DNA of 64,000 nt from positions 268,607 through 332,606 of the forward strand of contig NZ_AZDJ01000030.1 in the NCBI RefSeq assembly GCF_001434705.1, written 5' to 3'. Positions 17,996-27,816 of this stretch are shown one piece after another. The notes under the pieces were generated by a model that was given only the letters and a program-made list of their open reading frames with translations, was not told the origin of the DNA and did no database searches. This stretch comes from Lacticaseibacillus nasuensis JCM 17158. GTDB taxonomy: Bacteria > Bacillota > Bacilli > Lactobacillales > Lactobacillaceae. The first letter of the stretch is position 1; each line of letters begins with the position of its first letter. Position numbers and translations under genes: made by a program.

Positions 17996-19213
17996 TCATT
18001 CGGTAAACAACCGGTAGTCCCGGCGCCGCCACAAGGCCACGATTTGTTCCGCCACCTTGGTGAACACGGCGATCAACAGCGCCAAGTTCGTGAACACCAG
18101 CGACAGGTTTGCCGCCGGCGCCCACAGCATGCCGACCACCAGTGGCAAGACCATCACCAGCAACAGCCAGCCGGTGGCCACGAAGTTCAGTTGTTTGAAG
18201 CGCTGCATCAAGAGTTTTTCCGTGTCGGCGCCTGGGAACACATTCAACAAGTAGTCCCCGGACTCCTGCAAGCCGCGGGCCAGGCGATCCGGCGCGACGC
18301 TGATCAGGCCCAACAGGTAGGTCAAGCCGATGATCAACAGTGCGTACAAGGCGATGCCCGGCCAGCGCGTGAAGGTCAGCTGGTTGACGATGAAGCTGCC
18401 GACCGGCGAGTTGGCCTGGTGGAACACCAAGACAATTTCGCGCGGCGTCGCCAGCAAGGCGGCGGCAAACAGGTACGGCAACACGCCGGCAGGAAGCGCC
18501 GGCAAGGTCAAGTCGGATTCGCCATAGGTCGACAATAACGTCGCCCGCTCCACCGGCAAGTGCAACACCGCGCGGTTAAAGCGCAGGCTGACCAACACGA
18601 CGACCAGCCCAAGCACCACGGCGGCGGCAAACAGCGGCCAGCTCCAGTCCTGCAGGCTGCGGCCAAAGCCGGCGCGGAATTCCTGCGGCAGACTCAAAAT
18701 CAGATTCGGCACGATGAGGATCAACGCGCCGCCGAGGCCGTGGCCGATGTTGGCCGTGGCTAACGCCGCCACCACCAGGCCCCCGGCCACCAGCAACAAC
18801 ACCACCAGCGGCAAGCTGACGTTGACGCCGAACAGCCGCGTCGGCACCAGGTCAAACCGCAGGTAAAACGCGGTGACCAAGGCCTGCAACAAGGCGAATA
18901 AGGTGGTGAGGCCGCGTTGAATACGGCCGCGCCGGCGGTCGGACCAGCGCGAGACAAACGGCAGGTCCATCGCCGCAAACGCCTGCCAGCTGAGCATCGC
19001 CAGCATAAATGGCCCTAAGCCGAGCGACAACAACGTCGGCCGCGCCACTTGCCCGCCGGTGGTGAGGCTGTACAGCCGCAACAGCGTGCTGTCGGTCAAG
19101 GCGTGCGTGCCGCCGGGACCGACGCCTGGCACGGCGAGCTGCTGGCCGAGGATGAACACCAGCAAAACACCCAGGGTGAAGCCGGCTTTTTTGAGTAAAT
19201 CGAGATGTTTCAT
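17996..19213 (-). CDS. secY2: Accessory Sec translocon channel SecY2
   Basis: A 405-residue multi-pass membrane protein (about 10 hydrophobic segments) of the SecY superfamily, the dedicated channel for SRR glycoproteins. The N-terminus MKHLDLLKKAGFTLGVLLVF and SWQAFAAMDLPFVSRWSDRRRG, with a basic loop, fit SecY2. The true start is the ATG at 19213 behind AAAAGGAGTGG; the frame upstream lies inside secA2. It follows secA2 by 19 bp. The 193-bp gap to asp1 on its 3' side is filled by repeat E3 and its truncated copy. Confidence 0.9.
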   Translation of the reverse strand: MKHLDLLKKAGFTLGVLLVFILGQQLAVPGVGPGGTHALTDSTLLRLYSLTTGGQVARPTLLSLGLGPFMLAMLSWQAFAAMDLPFVSRWSDRRRGRIQRGLTTLFALLQALVTAFYLRFDLVPTRLFGVNVSLPLVVLLLVAGGLVVAALATANIGHGLGGALILIVPNLILSLPQEFRAGFGRSLQDWSWPLFAAAVVLGLVVVLVSLRFNRAVLHLPVERATLLSTYGESDLTLPALPAGVLPYLFAAALLATPREIVLVFHQANSPVGSFIVNQLTFTRWPGIALYALLIIGLTYLLGLISVAPDRLARGLQESGDYLLNVFPGADTEKLLMQRFKQLNFVATGWLLLVMVLPLVVGMLWAPAANLSLVFTNLALLIAVFTKVAEQIVALWRRRDYRLFTE

Positions 19214-19232
19214 GGCCACTCCTTTTGTCGGA

Positions 19233-21560
19233 TCAAGGGAATTGCACGTCGACGGTGCCGTCTTCAGCGACGACCAGCTCCGAGCAATAGAGGTTGCGCG
19301 CCACTTGCAGCGCCATGGAATCGCGCATGCGGGCAAACGACCGGCGCGCGGCTTGTTGATACTCCACCACCGCGTCGTGGCCGGCGCGCCGCCGGGTTTG
19401 GCCCATCGCCTGCAAGGCCTGCAAGTCGTCCACCTGGTCGATCCACGCGGCGTCTAGCGCCTTTAATACCGCCATGTGCAAGAAGGCCTGCCACTGCGTC
19501 GAATCTGGCAACTTGGCGTGTTGCTCATCCAGCTGCGCGCTCATCAGCGTTTGCAAGGTAGCAGCCGGCGTGGCGACTTTTTGCTCGTCCAAGGTGGCGG
19601 CGGCAAAGTCGCGGTCGATGTATTGATAGATGAAATCCAACATTCCCGTCATGTCGCCGGCGTCGTGCGTGGCGGCGTAATGCGCCGCCACCCGGCGATT
19701 CGTGGCGGCGGCCAGCTCATCGAGGGTCTTCAGGCGCAAAATCCGGTTGCGCGCCGCGTAAACGGCGGTGCGCTGCTCCTGCAAGACGTCGCCGTATTGC
19801 TGGGTGTTGAAGCGGTCACGCTGCGCGGCGGCCGTCGCGTTGGCTTGCGCGCGGCGCAAGGCCTGCTTGAAGCGGCCGCGCACCGGTAGCGGGGATTGGT
19901 CGTCGGCGTGCGTGGCAACATAGCGCGCCACCCATTTTGGCGCCTGCGCCACCATCACGCGGTCGCTGAGGCTGGCAAACACCCGGGTTTCACCGGGCTC
20001 GCCGTTCTGGGCGACGCATTGCTGCAGCTGGACGTCGGCGCGGAGGCTGGATTGGTGGGCCAGAATAATCAAGAGCACCCCACCGAGCTCGGCGACGCCT
20101 GGCCCCAACGGAATTGCGGTGCCGCGCCCGGCACTGCCGGTCACTACCGTCACCGCATCGGGTTGACCGGCCGCGCTCAGCAGCACCGCGGCGCGCGCCG
20201 CGGCTTGCGTGGCAATCAGCACATGCGGAATCGCAGCATCCAGCAACTGCTGAGCAAAGGTTTGCGCCTGCGCCGGCGAGTCGGCTTGGATCACGACTGG
20301 CCGGTGCTGCGCGTGGGCGGTGGCGACGGTTGCTGCCGCGGCGGCAATTGCCGCGCTCACGGTCACGTAAAGCTGATCCGGATTCGTCCTGCGCTGTACG
20401 GGTTGCGCGGTGGGGACGCGGAACACGCGCAGGCCGTAGCGCTGGCGCAACTCTCGCGCGCCTAACGCGGCGGTGCCAGCCATGCCGGCCAATTCGTGAA
20501 ACTGACCGTACAGGTTCTGGTAGGTCACCGCCGCCATCGTCCGCAGCTCCGGGGTTAACGGCAGGTGTTCCTTGGCCTCGATGGCTTGGTGCTGGCCGGC
20601 TTGCGCCTGCACGCCGGTGAGCTCACGGCCGGTCGTCGGGTCGATCAACACGACGGCGCCGGCCATCACCAGGTAGTCGCGGTCGCGCTCAAAGGCGTAA
20701 TGCGCCCGCAGCGCCAAGACCAAGTGGCGATACAACGGCCGCCATTGGTCGCCTAACAGATCCGGCACGCCGAAGAATTTTTGCATCGTTAAAATGCCGG
20801 TGGGCGTAAACCAGACACGGCGGTGATCGGCGCTGCGGCTGAAGTCCAGGCCCTCGTCGAGCATCTGCACCATCCGGTTGGCGGTGCCGTAATAATTAGA
20901 CTGCACCCGCGGCAGGCCGGTGAGCACCAGCGGCGTTTGCGCGTCGTCGAGCAGCAGCGCGTCGGCTTCATCGAGCACGGCAAACCGCAGCGGCGGCAAG
21001 AAGCGGTCGGCGGCGTCGCTGGCCAGGTTGTCCAACAGGTAGTCGAAACCCAGCGCGCGGTTGGTGGTGTACACGATGTCCGCGGCGTAAATCGTCGGCT
21101 TGTCCACCCCGCCGGCGCGGTTGACGGCGCAGGCGACGGACAGGCCCAAGAAACGATACAAGTCGCCCAAAGCCGCAAAGTCGCGCGCGGCCAAGTAGTC
21201 GCTGGCGGTGATCAAGAAGTTACCGTTGCCGGCCAGGCCATGCAAAAACAACGGCATGGTGGCCGCTAACGTCTTGCCTTCCCCGGCGGCGAGGTCGCTG
21301 ATGCGCCCGTCGGCCATGGCCACCGCCGCCAGAATCTGGTTGGCGCGCGGCGTTTGGTGCAACACGCGCGGCGCGGCAGCGACGACTAAGGCGTAGGCGG
21401 TCACCAATGAATCGGCCAGCGACTGGCCGGCGCGCACCTGGTTGCGCAGCGTGGCGCTAGCGGTGCGCAGCTCGGCGTCGGTTTGGTCGGCGAACCGCGT
21501 TGCTTCAGCTTGGATGGTTTGGACTAAGCGCCGATAATGGCGCGCCGAATGTGTTCGCAT
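19233..21560 (-). CDS. secA2: Accessory Sec ATPase SecA2
   Basis: 775 residues, typical for the aSec SecA2 and shorter than housekeeping SecA; it lacks the C-terminal zinc-binding tail. Walker A is AAGEGKT (91-97) and the Walker B/DEAD box is VLDEAD (195-200). The preprotein cross-linking region follows, with GRELTGVQAQAG and VTGSAGRGTAIPLG in NBD2. It drives the SRR preprotein through SecY2. TTGGAGG precedes the ATG. It lies 11 bp after gtf3, in the operon. In streptococci secA2 comes after asp3, so the order here differs. Confidence 0.93.
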   Translation of the reverse strand: MRTHSARHYRRLVQTIQAEATRFADQTDAELRTASATLRNQVRAGQSLADSLVTAYALVVAAAPRVLHQTPRANQILAAVAMADGRISDLAAGEGKTLAATMPLFLHGLAGNGNFLITASDYLAARDFAALGDLYRFLGLSVACAVNRAGGVDKPTIYAADIVYTTNRALGFDYLLDNLASDAADRFLPPLRFAVLDEADALLLDDAQTPLVLTGLPRVQSNYYGTANRMVQMLDEGLDFSRSADHRRVWFTPTGILTMQKFFGVPDLLGDQWRPLYRHLVLALRAHYAFERDRDYLVMAGAVVLIDPTTGRELTGVQAQAGQHQAIEAKEHLPLTPELRTMAAVTYQNLYGQFHELAGMAGTAALGARELRQRYGLRVFRVPTAQPVQRRTNPDQLYVTVSAAIAAAAATVATAHAQHRPVVIQADSPAQAQTFAQQLLDAAIPHVLIATQAAARAAVLLSAAGQPDAVTVVTGSAGRGTAIPLGPGVAELGGVLLIILAHQSSLRADVQLQQCVAQNGEPGETRVFASLSDRVMVAQAPKWVARYVATHADDQSPLPVRGRFKQALRRAQANATAAAQRDRFNTQQYGDVLQEQRTAVYAARNRILRLKTLDELAAATNRRVAAHYAATHDAGDMTGMLDFIYQYIDRDFAAATLDEQKVATPAATLQTLMSAQLDEQHAKLPDSTQWQAFLHMAVLKALDAAWIDQVDDLQALQAMGQTRRRAGHDAVVEYQQAARRSFARMRDSMALQVARNLYCSELVVAEDGTVDVQFP

Positions 21561-21571
21561 GTTTCCTCCAA

Positions 21572-22588
21572 CTAAAACGGTAAGGCGTGTGACACGGCCA
21601 ACACGGCCTGCAAGGCGGCCAGCTGGTTGTGCCGGCCGTGGCGAATCAAGTCGCTAAACGGTTTGATGCGATCGACTAACGCGGCGTATTGGGCCTCATC
21701 AACAGCCGCCAGCGCCGCCGGCAAGGCCTGTAGCGAATCGACCACCAGCCCGAGCCCGTTGTCCTTGACGTACTGGCCGATGGCACTGTCGGCATAAGTC
21801 ACGATGGGCAGGCCCAACGACAGGTACAAGCTGAACTTGTGGGACATGCACAGCTTGCTGTAATCGGCGAAGTGGTCGTAACGATCCGCGTCCCAAATCA
21901 ACCCAAAGCCGTCGTTTAAGGCTAACCCCAGCTCCTCTTGATGGTAGGACCCCAACAGCTCGACGCTGGCCGCCGGTTGCACCGGCAGGTTCGGCTCGCC
22001 GTCTGCGGAGCCGTAAACCTTGATGTGCAAGGTCGGGTCGACGTTTTGCAAAAAGCCGGCCTTCCAGTCCACCAGGTTGCCGGCGTAATGTAGCGTGTGG
22101 GAAAACTGCGGCGTGCGGTAGGCAATCGGCTGCTGGTACGCCCACGGGCCGCTTGGAATCATGGGAATGTCGACGCCGTCTTGGCGCAGGCGTTCGGCAA
22201 TGGCCTTGGTGCCGACGATCAAGGCGTCAAAGGACTTGAGAAACTGCAAATTGTTGCTGGCGTCATACCACTGCGGGAAGCGCAGGTATTCGACGTCGTG
22301 GACGAAGGCGACGAGCTTGGCCTGCTGGTTGTGCACCAGCTCCACCACCGCCGCTTCGACTTCCGGCACCGCGTAGGTCGGCGTCTGGTAAATCACGACG
22401 TCGCCGCGGCGCACGGTGCTGATCATGCCGAGAATCTCCGAGCGCCAATTCTCGTCGTTATAGTTGACGTAACGCGACAAAAACAGCTCGCGAAAACCGA
22501 TCTCCGCGAGAAAATGCGACACGTCTTGTTTTGGTTTGACCACCGCCTGATCGGTCGGTGCCTGCAAGGGTGAAATGACGTAGTTCAT
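21572..22588 (-). CDS. Gtf3/Nss-type glucosyltransferase for SRR glycans
   Basis: 338 residues, GT-B fold. SEILGMISTVRRGDVVIYQTPTY, LVAFVHDVEYLRF and the C-terminal YSKLCMSHKFSLYLSLGLPIVTYAD match Gtf3 of Streptococcus parasanguinis, which adds glucose to the GlcNAc placed by GtfA/GtfB. The start is the ATG at 22588 (GGAGGAAAAT before it); an in-frame ATG 45 bp upstream lacks a site. First gene of the aSec operon, so the glycan should be at least a disaccharide. Donor sugar is inferred from the family. Confidence 0.88.
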   Translation of the reverse strand: MNYVISPLQAPTDQAVVKPKQDVSHFLAEIGFRELFLSRYVNYNDENWRSEILGMISTVRRGDVVIYQTPTYAVPEVEAAVVELVHNQQAKLVAFVHDVEYLRFPQWYDASNNLQFLKSFDALIVGTKAIAERLRQDGVDIPMIPSGPWAYQQPIAYRTPQFSHTLHYAGNLVDWKAGFLQNVDPTLHIKVYGSADGEPNLPVQPAASVELLGSYHQEELGLALNDGFGLIWDADRYDHFADYSKLCMSHKFSLYLSLGLPIVTYADSAIGQYVKDNGLGLVVDSLQALPAALAAVDEAQYAALVDRIKPFSDLIRHGRHNQLAALQAVLAVSHALPF

Positions 22589-22649
22589 ATTTTCCTCCGC
22601 ATGCCAAGCCGCAAACCCGCCATTTGCGCGCACTTGGCTAGTATCTTTA

Positions 22650-22658
22650 AGTATAGCA
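22650..22658 (-). promoter_or_regulatory. Extended -10 promoter of the aSec operon
   Basis: Minus strand TGC-TATACT, an extended -10 (hexamer at 22650-22655). The -35 is weak. It lies about 60 bp before gtf3 and is the only promoter-like signal upstream of the operon. Between it and the fba promoter there is only a 10-bp-arm hairpin (CTTGGCGGCG at 22705-22714 with its complement at 22734-22743), without a T run. Confidence 0.55.
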
Positions 22659-22830
22659 TAGCAAGCGTTGACGACAGATTAAGGGTTGGTTACGATACCC
22701 AAAACTTGGCGGCGCCGCGCTTTGGTTTCACCGCGCCGCCAAGCCCGGCGCGGCGTGGCGTCAGCCCGGTTTCTGCGTGGATGCGGCGGTGACGTTCTCA
22801 CGCAAATCTTATCCCCTTTCGGAAAATGTA

Positions 22831-22839
22831 TGGTAGAAT
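22831..22839 (+). promoter_or_regulatory. Extended -10 promoter of fba
   Basis: TGG-TAGAAT, hexamer at 22834-22839, about 45 bp before the start codon. No good -35 at 17 nt, as is common for extended -10 promoters. Confidence 0.6.
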
Positions 22840-22882
22840 GAAAACTGTAAAAAATCTGTTTTGCTTAGGAGGAACCACACTT

Positions 22883-23764
22883 ATGCCATTAGTACACGGC
22901 ACAGAATTGTTTCAAGCTGCTCGCAAGGGTCACTACGCGATTGGCGCGTTCAACACCAACAACCTCGAATGGACCCGCGCGATCCTGAAGGGCGCTCAAG
23001 AACTGAACGTTCCTGTTTTGATCCAAACTTCCATGGGCGCTGCAAAGTACATGGGCGGCTATGAACTGTGCAAGCAGTTGATCGAAGCAACTGTGAAATC
23101 GATGGCCATCACTGTTCCAGTAGTCATCCACCTCGACCACGGTGACTTTGAAGCAGCGAAGGAAGCGATTGCCGCTGGTTACAACTCCGTGATGTTCGAC
23201 GGCCATGATTTGCCGTTCGAAGAAAACGTTGAGAAGACCAAGGAAATCGTTAAGCTTGCGCACAGCAAGGGCATTTCCGTTGAAGCCGAAGTCGGCTCCA
23301 TCGGTGGTGAAGAAGACGGTGTTGTCGGCGAAGGCGAATTAGCCTCCGTTGAAGAAGCTAAGACGTTAGCTGCCACCGGCATCGACTTCTTAGCTGCCGG
23401 CATCGGGAACATCCACGGCCAATACCCAGCCAACTGGAAGGGCCTGCACTTCGACCGTCTGCAAGAAATCGCCGACGCCGTTGACCTGCCACTGGTTCTT
23501 CACGGCGGCTCCGGCATTCCGCAAGACCAAGTTGAAAAGGCCATCTCCATGGGTATTTCCAAGTTGAACATCAACACGGAATGCCAGCTGGCCTTTGCCA
23601 AGGCGACTCGCGAATACATCCTCGCCGGCAAGGATCAAGAAGGCAAGGGTTACGACCCTCGCAAGCTCCTCGCCCCTGGTACGCAAGCGATCACCGACAC
23701 CTTCAAGGAAATCTGCGGCTGGATGGGTACTCGTCCGGTTAAGCTGGTTCCTGAAGAAATCTAA
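22883..23764 (+). CDS. fba: Fructose-bisphosphate aldolase, class II
   Basis: A 293-residue zinc aldolase of glycolysis that splits fructose 1,6-bisphosphate into DHAP and glyceraldehyde 3-phosphate. Zinc and phosphate ligand regions are seen: VVIHLDHGDFEAAKEAI (HLDHG), EAEVGSIGGEEDG, GIGNIHGQYP and LVLHGGSGIP. The start is the ATG at 22883 after TAGGAGG; the upstream in-frame ATGs lie in the leader. Codon use is more even (GTT, GAA, AAG) than in neighbours, as expected for a highly expressed gene. Single-gene unit with its own promoter and terminator. Confidence 0.96.
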   Translation: MPLVHGTELFQAARKGHYAIGAFNTNNLEWTRAILKGAQELNVPVLIQTSMGAAKYMGGYELCKQLIEATVKSMAITVPVVIHLDHGDFEAAKEAIAAGYNSVMFDGHDLPFEENVEKTKEIVKLAHSKGISVEAEVGSIGGEEDGVVGEGELASVEEAKTLAATGIDFLAAGIGNIHGQYPANWKGLHFDRLQEIADAVDLPLVLHGGSGIPQDQVEKAISMGISKLNINTECQLAFAKATREYILAGKDQEGKGYDPRKLLAPGTQAITDTFKEICGWMGTRPVKLVPEEI

Positions 23765-23778
23765 CTTGCTTAACGAAA

Positions 23779-23816
23779 ACGACCAGCGTTGCTTCGGCAG
23801 CGTTGGTCGTTTTTTT
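23779..23816 (+). terminator. Terminator of fba
   Basis: 14-bp arms ACGACCAGCGTTGC and complement around a UUCG tetraloop, then seven T. Very strong. Confidence 0.95.
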
Positions 23817-23823
23817 CGTGGCT

Positions 23824-24402
23824 TCATTTCGGCTTTGCGTCAGTCGGTGAGGTTGGATCCGGCGGCTGCGGCTGGCTGCGGCGCAGGTGCACCTTGCCAA
23901 TGAGTCGCTTGGCGCCTTTTGGAACCTGCTTGACGCCGGTGGTCACGGCTTGCAAGCGGCGGTGGGTCGTCGCCTGCCGCACGGCTTTTTTCGCTTGGCG
24001 CTGGGCGGCTTGGGCCGCCAGCAACTCGGCGCTGGCGGCGACGGTCTCGGGGGTGGCGTAGTAGACCTTGACGAACCCCTGCGGCGCAATTTTCGCCCGG
24101 GGTTTCGGCACGGTGGCCAACACCACATTCGGTTGAGCGCTGGCGTACTTGATGGCCGGCGCGACCGGCAGCAGCGACCACAGTAATTCGTTGTTGGTCA
24201 GCACCTGCTGGGCATCTGCCAGGGGCACCTCGCGCAGGTCCGGCAACGGAAAGTCGTCCTTGTGGTGCTCGTGGTGATCCTCGAGGCTTTGTTTGACCTG
24301 GTTGCCCACCACGCCAGAAATCGTGCCTAATGCCGCGATGACATTAGCGCCCCCGCCTAGCACTTTCTTGACATTGCTTGGTGTGATTTTGACCATCTTC
24401 AT
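23824..24402 (-). CDS. PASTA-like domain protein of unknown role
   Basis: 192 residues. The N-terminus has a short hydrophobic stretch (GGGANVIAALGTISGVVGN). Residues 50-115 resemble one PASTA module: LPDLREVPLADAQQVL, a central ASAQPN, then KIAPQGFVKVYYA. The C-terminal 75 residues are basic and Ala/Gln-rich (AAQRQAKKAVRQ) and may bind nucleic acid or anionic wall polymers. No enzyme motif. A weak site (GGGGGAATGAAG) precedes the ATG. It is convergent with fba. PASTA similarity is by eye; the function is not known. Confidence 0.65.
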   Translation of the reverse strand: MKMVKITPSNVKKVLGGGANVIAALGTISGVVGNQVKQSLEDHHEHHKDDFPLPDLREVPLADAQQVLTNNELLWSLLPVAPAIKYASAQPNVVLATVPKPRAKIAPQGFVKVYYATPETVAASAELLAAQAAQRQAKKAVRQATTHRRLQAVTTGVKQVPKGAKRLIGKVHLRRSQPQPPDPTSPTDAKPK

Positions 24403-24488
24403 TCCCCCTTTTTGTTCGTTAATTTCATCATAGCATGTTGCCGCGTGATGACGCCGAAAACCACCATCAAGCCGGGGCCCGCGCCACG

Positions 24489-24515
24489 AAAAAAGACCGG
24501 CGCGGCCGGTCTTAC
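24489..24515 (-). terminator. Terminator of the yacP operon
   Basis: Minus strand hairpin with arms AAGACCGGC/GCCGGTCTT followed by six T, overlapping the yacP stop region. It closes the gltX-to-yacP gene run. Confidence 0.8.
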
Positions 24516-25084
24516 TCCAAACGTTGATGCTGATCCGATTCGCAGTGGCGATGCCCCGAGTTGCCGCGGGTCAAGTGCCGCTGGATGCGGCGCAATTGGC
24601 GCAGCTGGGTGTCGTCCCACGGATTATTGCGCGTCGGCTGGGTGGACACCCGCGTGTGGGTGTCGCGGTCAAACTCGCGCTGCGAACGGCGAATCTCCTG
24701 GCCGAACTCGCGGCTAGAAATCCGCAACGCCCCGCGGGAAAACACGGTCCACTGCTCGGCTTGGTCGCTGGTCACCACCGTCAGTTGATTCAGCGGCGTG
24801 TTGTACTCCTGCGCCAGGCGCTCGATGTAACTGTCGGCGGTTTGGTCCTGCTGGGTCCAGACGATGCGCATGTCCCATTGGTCGTATTTTTGCGTAATGC
24901 CCGGCACATACATCGCGTCGAACACGACAATCATGTCGGCCTGCTCGTGGGCGCGGTACTCCGCCAGCGTGCGCAAGAGGCTGTCCCGCGCGGCATCGAG
25001 GTGCCCGGCCGCCTTCAGCTTGGCCAGTTCCGGCCAGTTGCCGATGACGTTATACGCATCGACAATTAAGATGTGCCGCCTCAT
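24512..25084 (-). CDS. NYN-domain endoribonuclease YacP/Rae1
   Basis: 190 residues. The PIN/NYN fold begins HILIVDAYNVIGNWPEL with the first acidic metal ligand. MIVVFDAMYVPG and the second acidic site LTVVTSDQAEQWTVFSRGALRISSREF complete the family pattern. In B. subtilis Rae1 cuts mRNA on the ribosome. The ATG overlaps the rlmB stop by 4 nt (ATGA), so translation is coupled. The C-terminal 25 residues are Arg/His-rich, a common extension. Confidence 0.88.
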   Translation of the reverse strand: MRRHILIVDAYNVIGNWPELAKLKAAGHLDAARDSLLRTLAEYRAHEQADMIVVFDAMYVPGITQKYDQWDMRIVWTQQDQTADSYIERLAQEYNTPLNQLTVVTSDQAEQWTVFSRGALRISSREFGQEIRRSQREFDRDTHTRVSTQPTRNNPWDDTQLRQLRRIQRHLTRGNSGHRHCESDQHQRLE

Positions 25085-25953
25085 TTGACTGCCTCGCGGC
25101 TAGTGAAGGCCTGATACATTAAAATTCCGGCGGCGACGCTGGCGTTCAGGCTTTGGACATGGCCGACCATCGGAATGGTTAAAGTCGCATCCATTTGCTT
25201 GGCGACGCCGGGGCTAATGCCCTTGCCTTCGTTGCCGATGACCAACGCCACGGCGCCGTGGGCATCCCACTGGCGAAAATCCTGCCCGTTCATTGCCGTG
25301 CCGAAGACCCACATGCCGCGGTCCTTCAGCAATTTGATGGTGCTGGTGAGGTTAGTCACCCGGGCCACGGGCACGTGCTCAATGGCACCGGTGGACAGCT
25401 TCGCCACCGTCCCGGTCAGCCCCACCGCGCGATGCTTGGGAATGATGATGCCGTGTACGCCCACCGCATCGGCAGTCCGCAGAATGGAGCCCAGGTTGTG
25501 CGGATCCTCGAGGTTGTCGAGTACCAGGAAAAACGGGTCCTGGCCGGCCGCTTCGGCGTTAGCAAACAAGTCGTCGATCGTCGCGTAGGCATACGGGGCC
25601 ATCGCCACGAGGACGCCTTGGTGGTTGCCGCCGTCGCTGAGTAAATCGAGCTTGGTTTTCGGCACGCTAGAAACGAGAATTTTCTTTTTCTTCGCGCTGG
25701 CCAGAATTGCTTCGACGGGTTCGCTGGTCAGGCCGCTTTGGACGAACAGCTTGTTGATGGTGCTGGCGCCTTCTTCGCGCAACGCCTCTGCCACCGCGTG
25801 CCGGCCGAAAACGAATTCGTCGGCATGTTCATCATCGGTCGGCGCGCTGCGGCGGTCGGTTGGGGCCGTCGACTTCACGCGCTTGGTTGGCTGCAGACGG
25901 CGCGCATCCGCGGGTTTGCCGCGGCGATTATTGAGCTTTGATTGTTTGGCCAT
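25081..25953 (-). CDS. rlmB: 23S rRNA 2'-O-methyltransferase RlmB (TrmH/SpoU family)
   Basis: 290 residues from the ATG at 25953. A basic N-terminal tail precedes the substrate-binding domain (about 40-115: [16 protein letters not shown]) and the SPOUT domain (about 130-288) with the three SpoU motifs: [32 protein letters not shown] and [18 protein letters not shown]. It methylates the 23S rRNA G2251 region. An in-frame start 24 nt earlier is possible. It overlaps mrnC by 26 bp and yacP by 4 bp. Confidence 0.92.
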   Translation of the reverse strand: MAKQSKLNNRRGKPADARRLQPTKRVKSTAPTDRRSAPTDDEHADEFVFGRHAVAEALREEGASTINKLFVQSGLTSEPVEAILASAKKKKILVSSVPKTKLDLLSDGGNHQGVLVAMAPYAYATIDDLFANAEAAGQDPFFLVLDNLEDPHNLGSILRTADAVGVHGIIIPKHRAVGLTGTVAKLSTGAIEHVPVARVTNLTSTIKLLKDRGMWVFGTAMNGQDFRQWDAHGAVALVIGNEGKGISPGVAKQMDATLTIPMVGHVQSLNASVAAGILMYQAFTSREAVK

Positions 25954-26353
25954 GGCCAGTTTTTCCTTCCTCGACATACGCGATGCACCAGGCGGCCAAC
26001 TCCGCCACGCGGGCGGTATTGCCAGCCAGTTTCAAGTAGCCGAACAGCGCCTCGAAGCCGGTGGACACGCGGTAGGTCACGACGTCGGTGTGCTTGGCGT
26101 GGGTGTAACTTTTCGCGTTGCGCCCGCGCCGGTAATAGTCCCACTCGGTGTCCGTCAGCAAGGCCGCGGCTTCCATCCCCGAGATCAAGGCGGCTTGCGC
26201 CTTGGCGGAAACAAAAGCGGTGGCGGCTTTTTGCAGCTGCGCCGGGCGCACGAGGCCGCGCGCCAACAAGTGCTCGCGGATAAAGACTTCATACACGGCG
26301 TCGCCCAGGTAGGCCAAGGCGATGCCGTTCAATTGTTGCGGATCAGTCTGCAC
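25928..26353 (-). CDS. mrnC: Mini-ribonuclease III (MrnC)
   Basis: 141 residues: an RNase III catalytic domain without the dsRNA-binding domain, which matures 23S rRNA. The catalytic signature is [22 protein letters not shown] (about 8-29); KAQAALI and [23 protein letters not shown] are also family blocks. The best start is GTG at 26353 with GAGG 7 nt upstream; no ATG fits the domain boundary. It overlaps the cysS end by 11 bp. Confidence 0.9.
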   Translation of the reverse strand: MQTDPQQLNGIALAYLGDAVYEVFIREHLLARGLVRPAQLQKAATAFVSAKAQAALISGMEAAALLTDTEWDYYRRGRNAKSYTHAKHTDVVTYRVSTGFEALFGYLKLAGNTARVAELAAWCIAYVEEGKTGHGQTIKAQ

Positions 26354-27752
26354 GCTTCCACCTCGTTCCTTGTGGCGTGTCTTCCAATGTGATGCCTTGA
26401 GCGGCGAGTTGATCGCGAATCGCGTCGCTGGTGGCGAAATCCTTCGCGGCGCGCGCGGCGTTGCGCTTGGCAATCAGGTCCTCGATGTCGGCGGCCAGCA
26501 AGCCGGCGCCTTGCAGCGGTACGCCGAAAATTTGCACCCAATCATGCAAGGTGGTCATCATGGCTTGCAGGGAATCGGCGTGCACGGTGTCGCCGGCGAT
26601 GTAATCGTTGATCAGCTTGCTGAGGTCGTAGACGACGGTGAGGCCGTTGGCGACGTTGATGTCATCATCCATCGCGGCGATGAAGCGGTCTTTCAGCTGA
26701 GCCAGCTGCGTGGTGATGGCGGCGTCAGTGCCCGGTTCGGCCGACTGCAGGCGGAAGCCGGCGTTGGTGTAGGCCGTTTGCAGGCGCTCGAGGCTGCGCG
26801 CGGCGTCATCCAGCCCGCTTTGCGCGTAGCGAATCGGCTTGCGGTATTGGACGCTGGCCATGAAGAAGCGCAACACCATCGGATCGACGGTCTTCAATAA
26901 ATCGTGCACCGTGACGAAGTTGCCGAGACTCTTACTCATTTTCTCGTCGTTGTCGCCGACCGTGACGAAGCCGTTGTGCAGCCAGTAGTTGACAAAATGC
27001 TTGCCGGTTTTGGCCTCGCTTTGCGCGATTTCGTTCTCGTGGTGCGGGAACTCGAGGTCCGCGCCGCCGCCGTGAATGTCGATGGTGTCGCCGAGGTAAT
27101 GCGTGCTCATCACGGAGCATTCAATGTGCCACCCCGGCCGGCCGGCGCCCCACGGCGAATCCCAGCTGATTTCGCCGGGCTTGGCCGCCTTCCACAAGGC
27201 AAAATCGATGGGATCTTCCTTGCGGGCGGTTTCCGCTTCGGTGACGTGCTGGCTGGCGCCTTGCTCCAGCTCGTCGATGTGCTTGTTGGCCAGTGCGCCG
27301 TAATTCTTGGCCTTGCGCGCGCGAAAATACACGTCGCCGGCAGCCGCATACGCGTAACCCTTAGCGACCAACACCTGCACGAAGTCGATGATTTCGGGAA
27401 TCATTTGGCTGGCGCGGGGGTTGACCGTGGCCGGCTCAATGCCGATGGCGGCGGTGTCTGCCAGGAACGCGTCGATGAAGCGCTGGGCGAGCTCAAGTGG
27501 CGCCTCGCCAGATTCATGGGCGGCCTTGATAATCTTGTCGTCGACGTCGGTGAAGTTTGAGACATAGTCGACCTTGTAGCCGCGGTACTCGAAGTAACGG
27601 CGAATCGTGTCGAAGGCAATCGCGCTGCGGCCATTGCCGATATGAATGTAGTTATACACCGTCGGGCCGCAGACATACATGTGGATTTCACCGGGCACGA
27701 TCGGCTTAAAGACCTCTTTTTGGCGGGTCAAAGTATTGTATAGTGTGAGCAT
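26343..27752 (-). CDS. cysS: Cysteinyl-tRNA synthetase
   Basis: 469 residues, class I synthetase. HIGN lies at about 37-40 in [19 protein letters not shown] at 271-275, and the zinc-binding CGPTVYN and WHIECSVMS blocks are present with [10 protein letters not shown]. It charges tRNA-Cys. It heads the cysS-mrnC-rlmB-yacP run, whose members overlap one another. In many Firmicutes this run follows gltX-cysE; here cysE is absent and recQ lies between gltX and cysS. Confidence 0.96.
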   Translation of the reverse strand: MLTLYNTLTRQKEVFKPIVPGEIHMYVCGPTVYNYIHIGNGRSAIAFDTIRRYFEYRGYKVDYVSNFTDVDDKIIKAAHESGEAPLELAQRFIDAFLADTAAIGIEPATVNPRASQMIPEIIDFVQVLVAKGYAYAAAGDVYFRARKAKNYGALANKHIDELEQGASQHVTEAETARKEDPIDFALWKAAKPGEISWDSPWGAGRPGWHIECSVMSTHYLGDTIDIHGGGADLEFPHHENEIAQSEAKTGKHFVNYWLHNGFVTVGDNDEKMSKSLGNFVTVHDLLKTVDPMVLRFFMASVQYRKPIRYAQSGLDDAARSLERLQTAYTNAGFRLQSAEPGTDAAITTQLAQLKDRFIAAMDDDINVANGLTVVYDLSKLINDYIAGDTVHADSLQAMMTTLHDWVQIFGVPLQGAGLLAADIEDLIAKRNAARAAKDFATSDAIRDQLAAQGITLEDTPQGTRWKRAD

Positions 27753-27816
27753 TTATCGTCCTTTATTGAACCGTGGTCATCAATATGTTCATGATACGCG
27801 ATAACGCGGCGAAACG

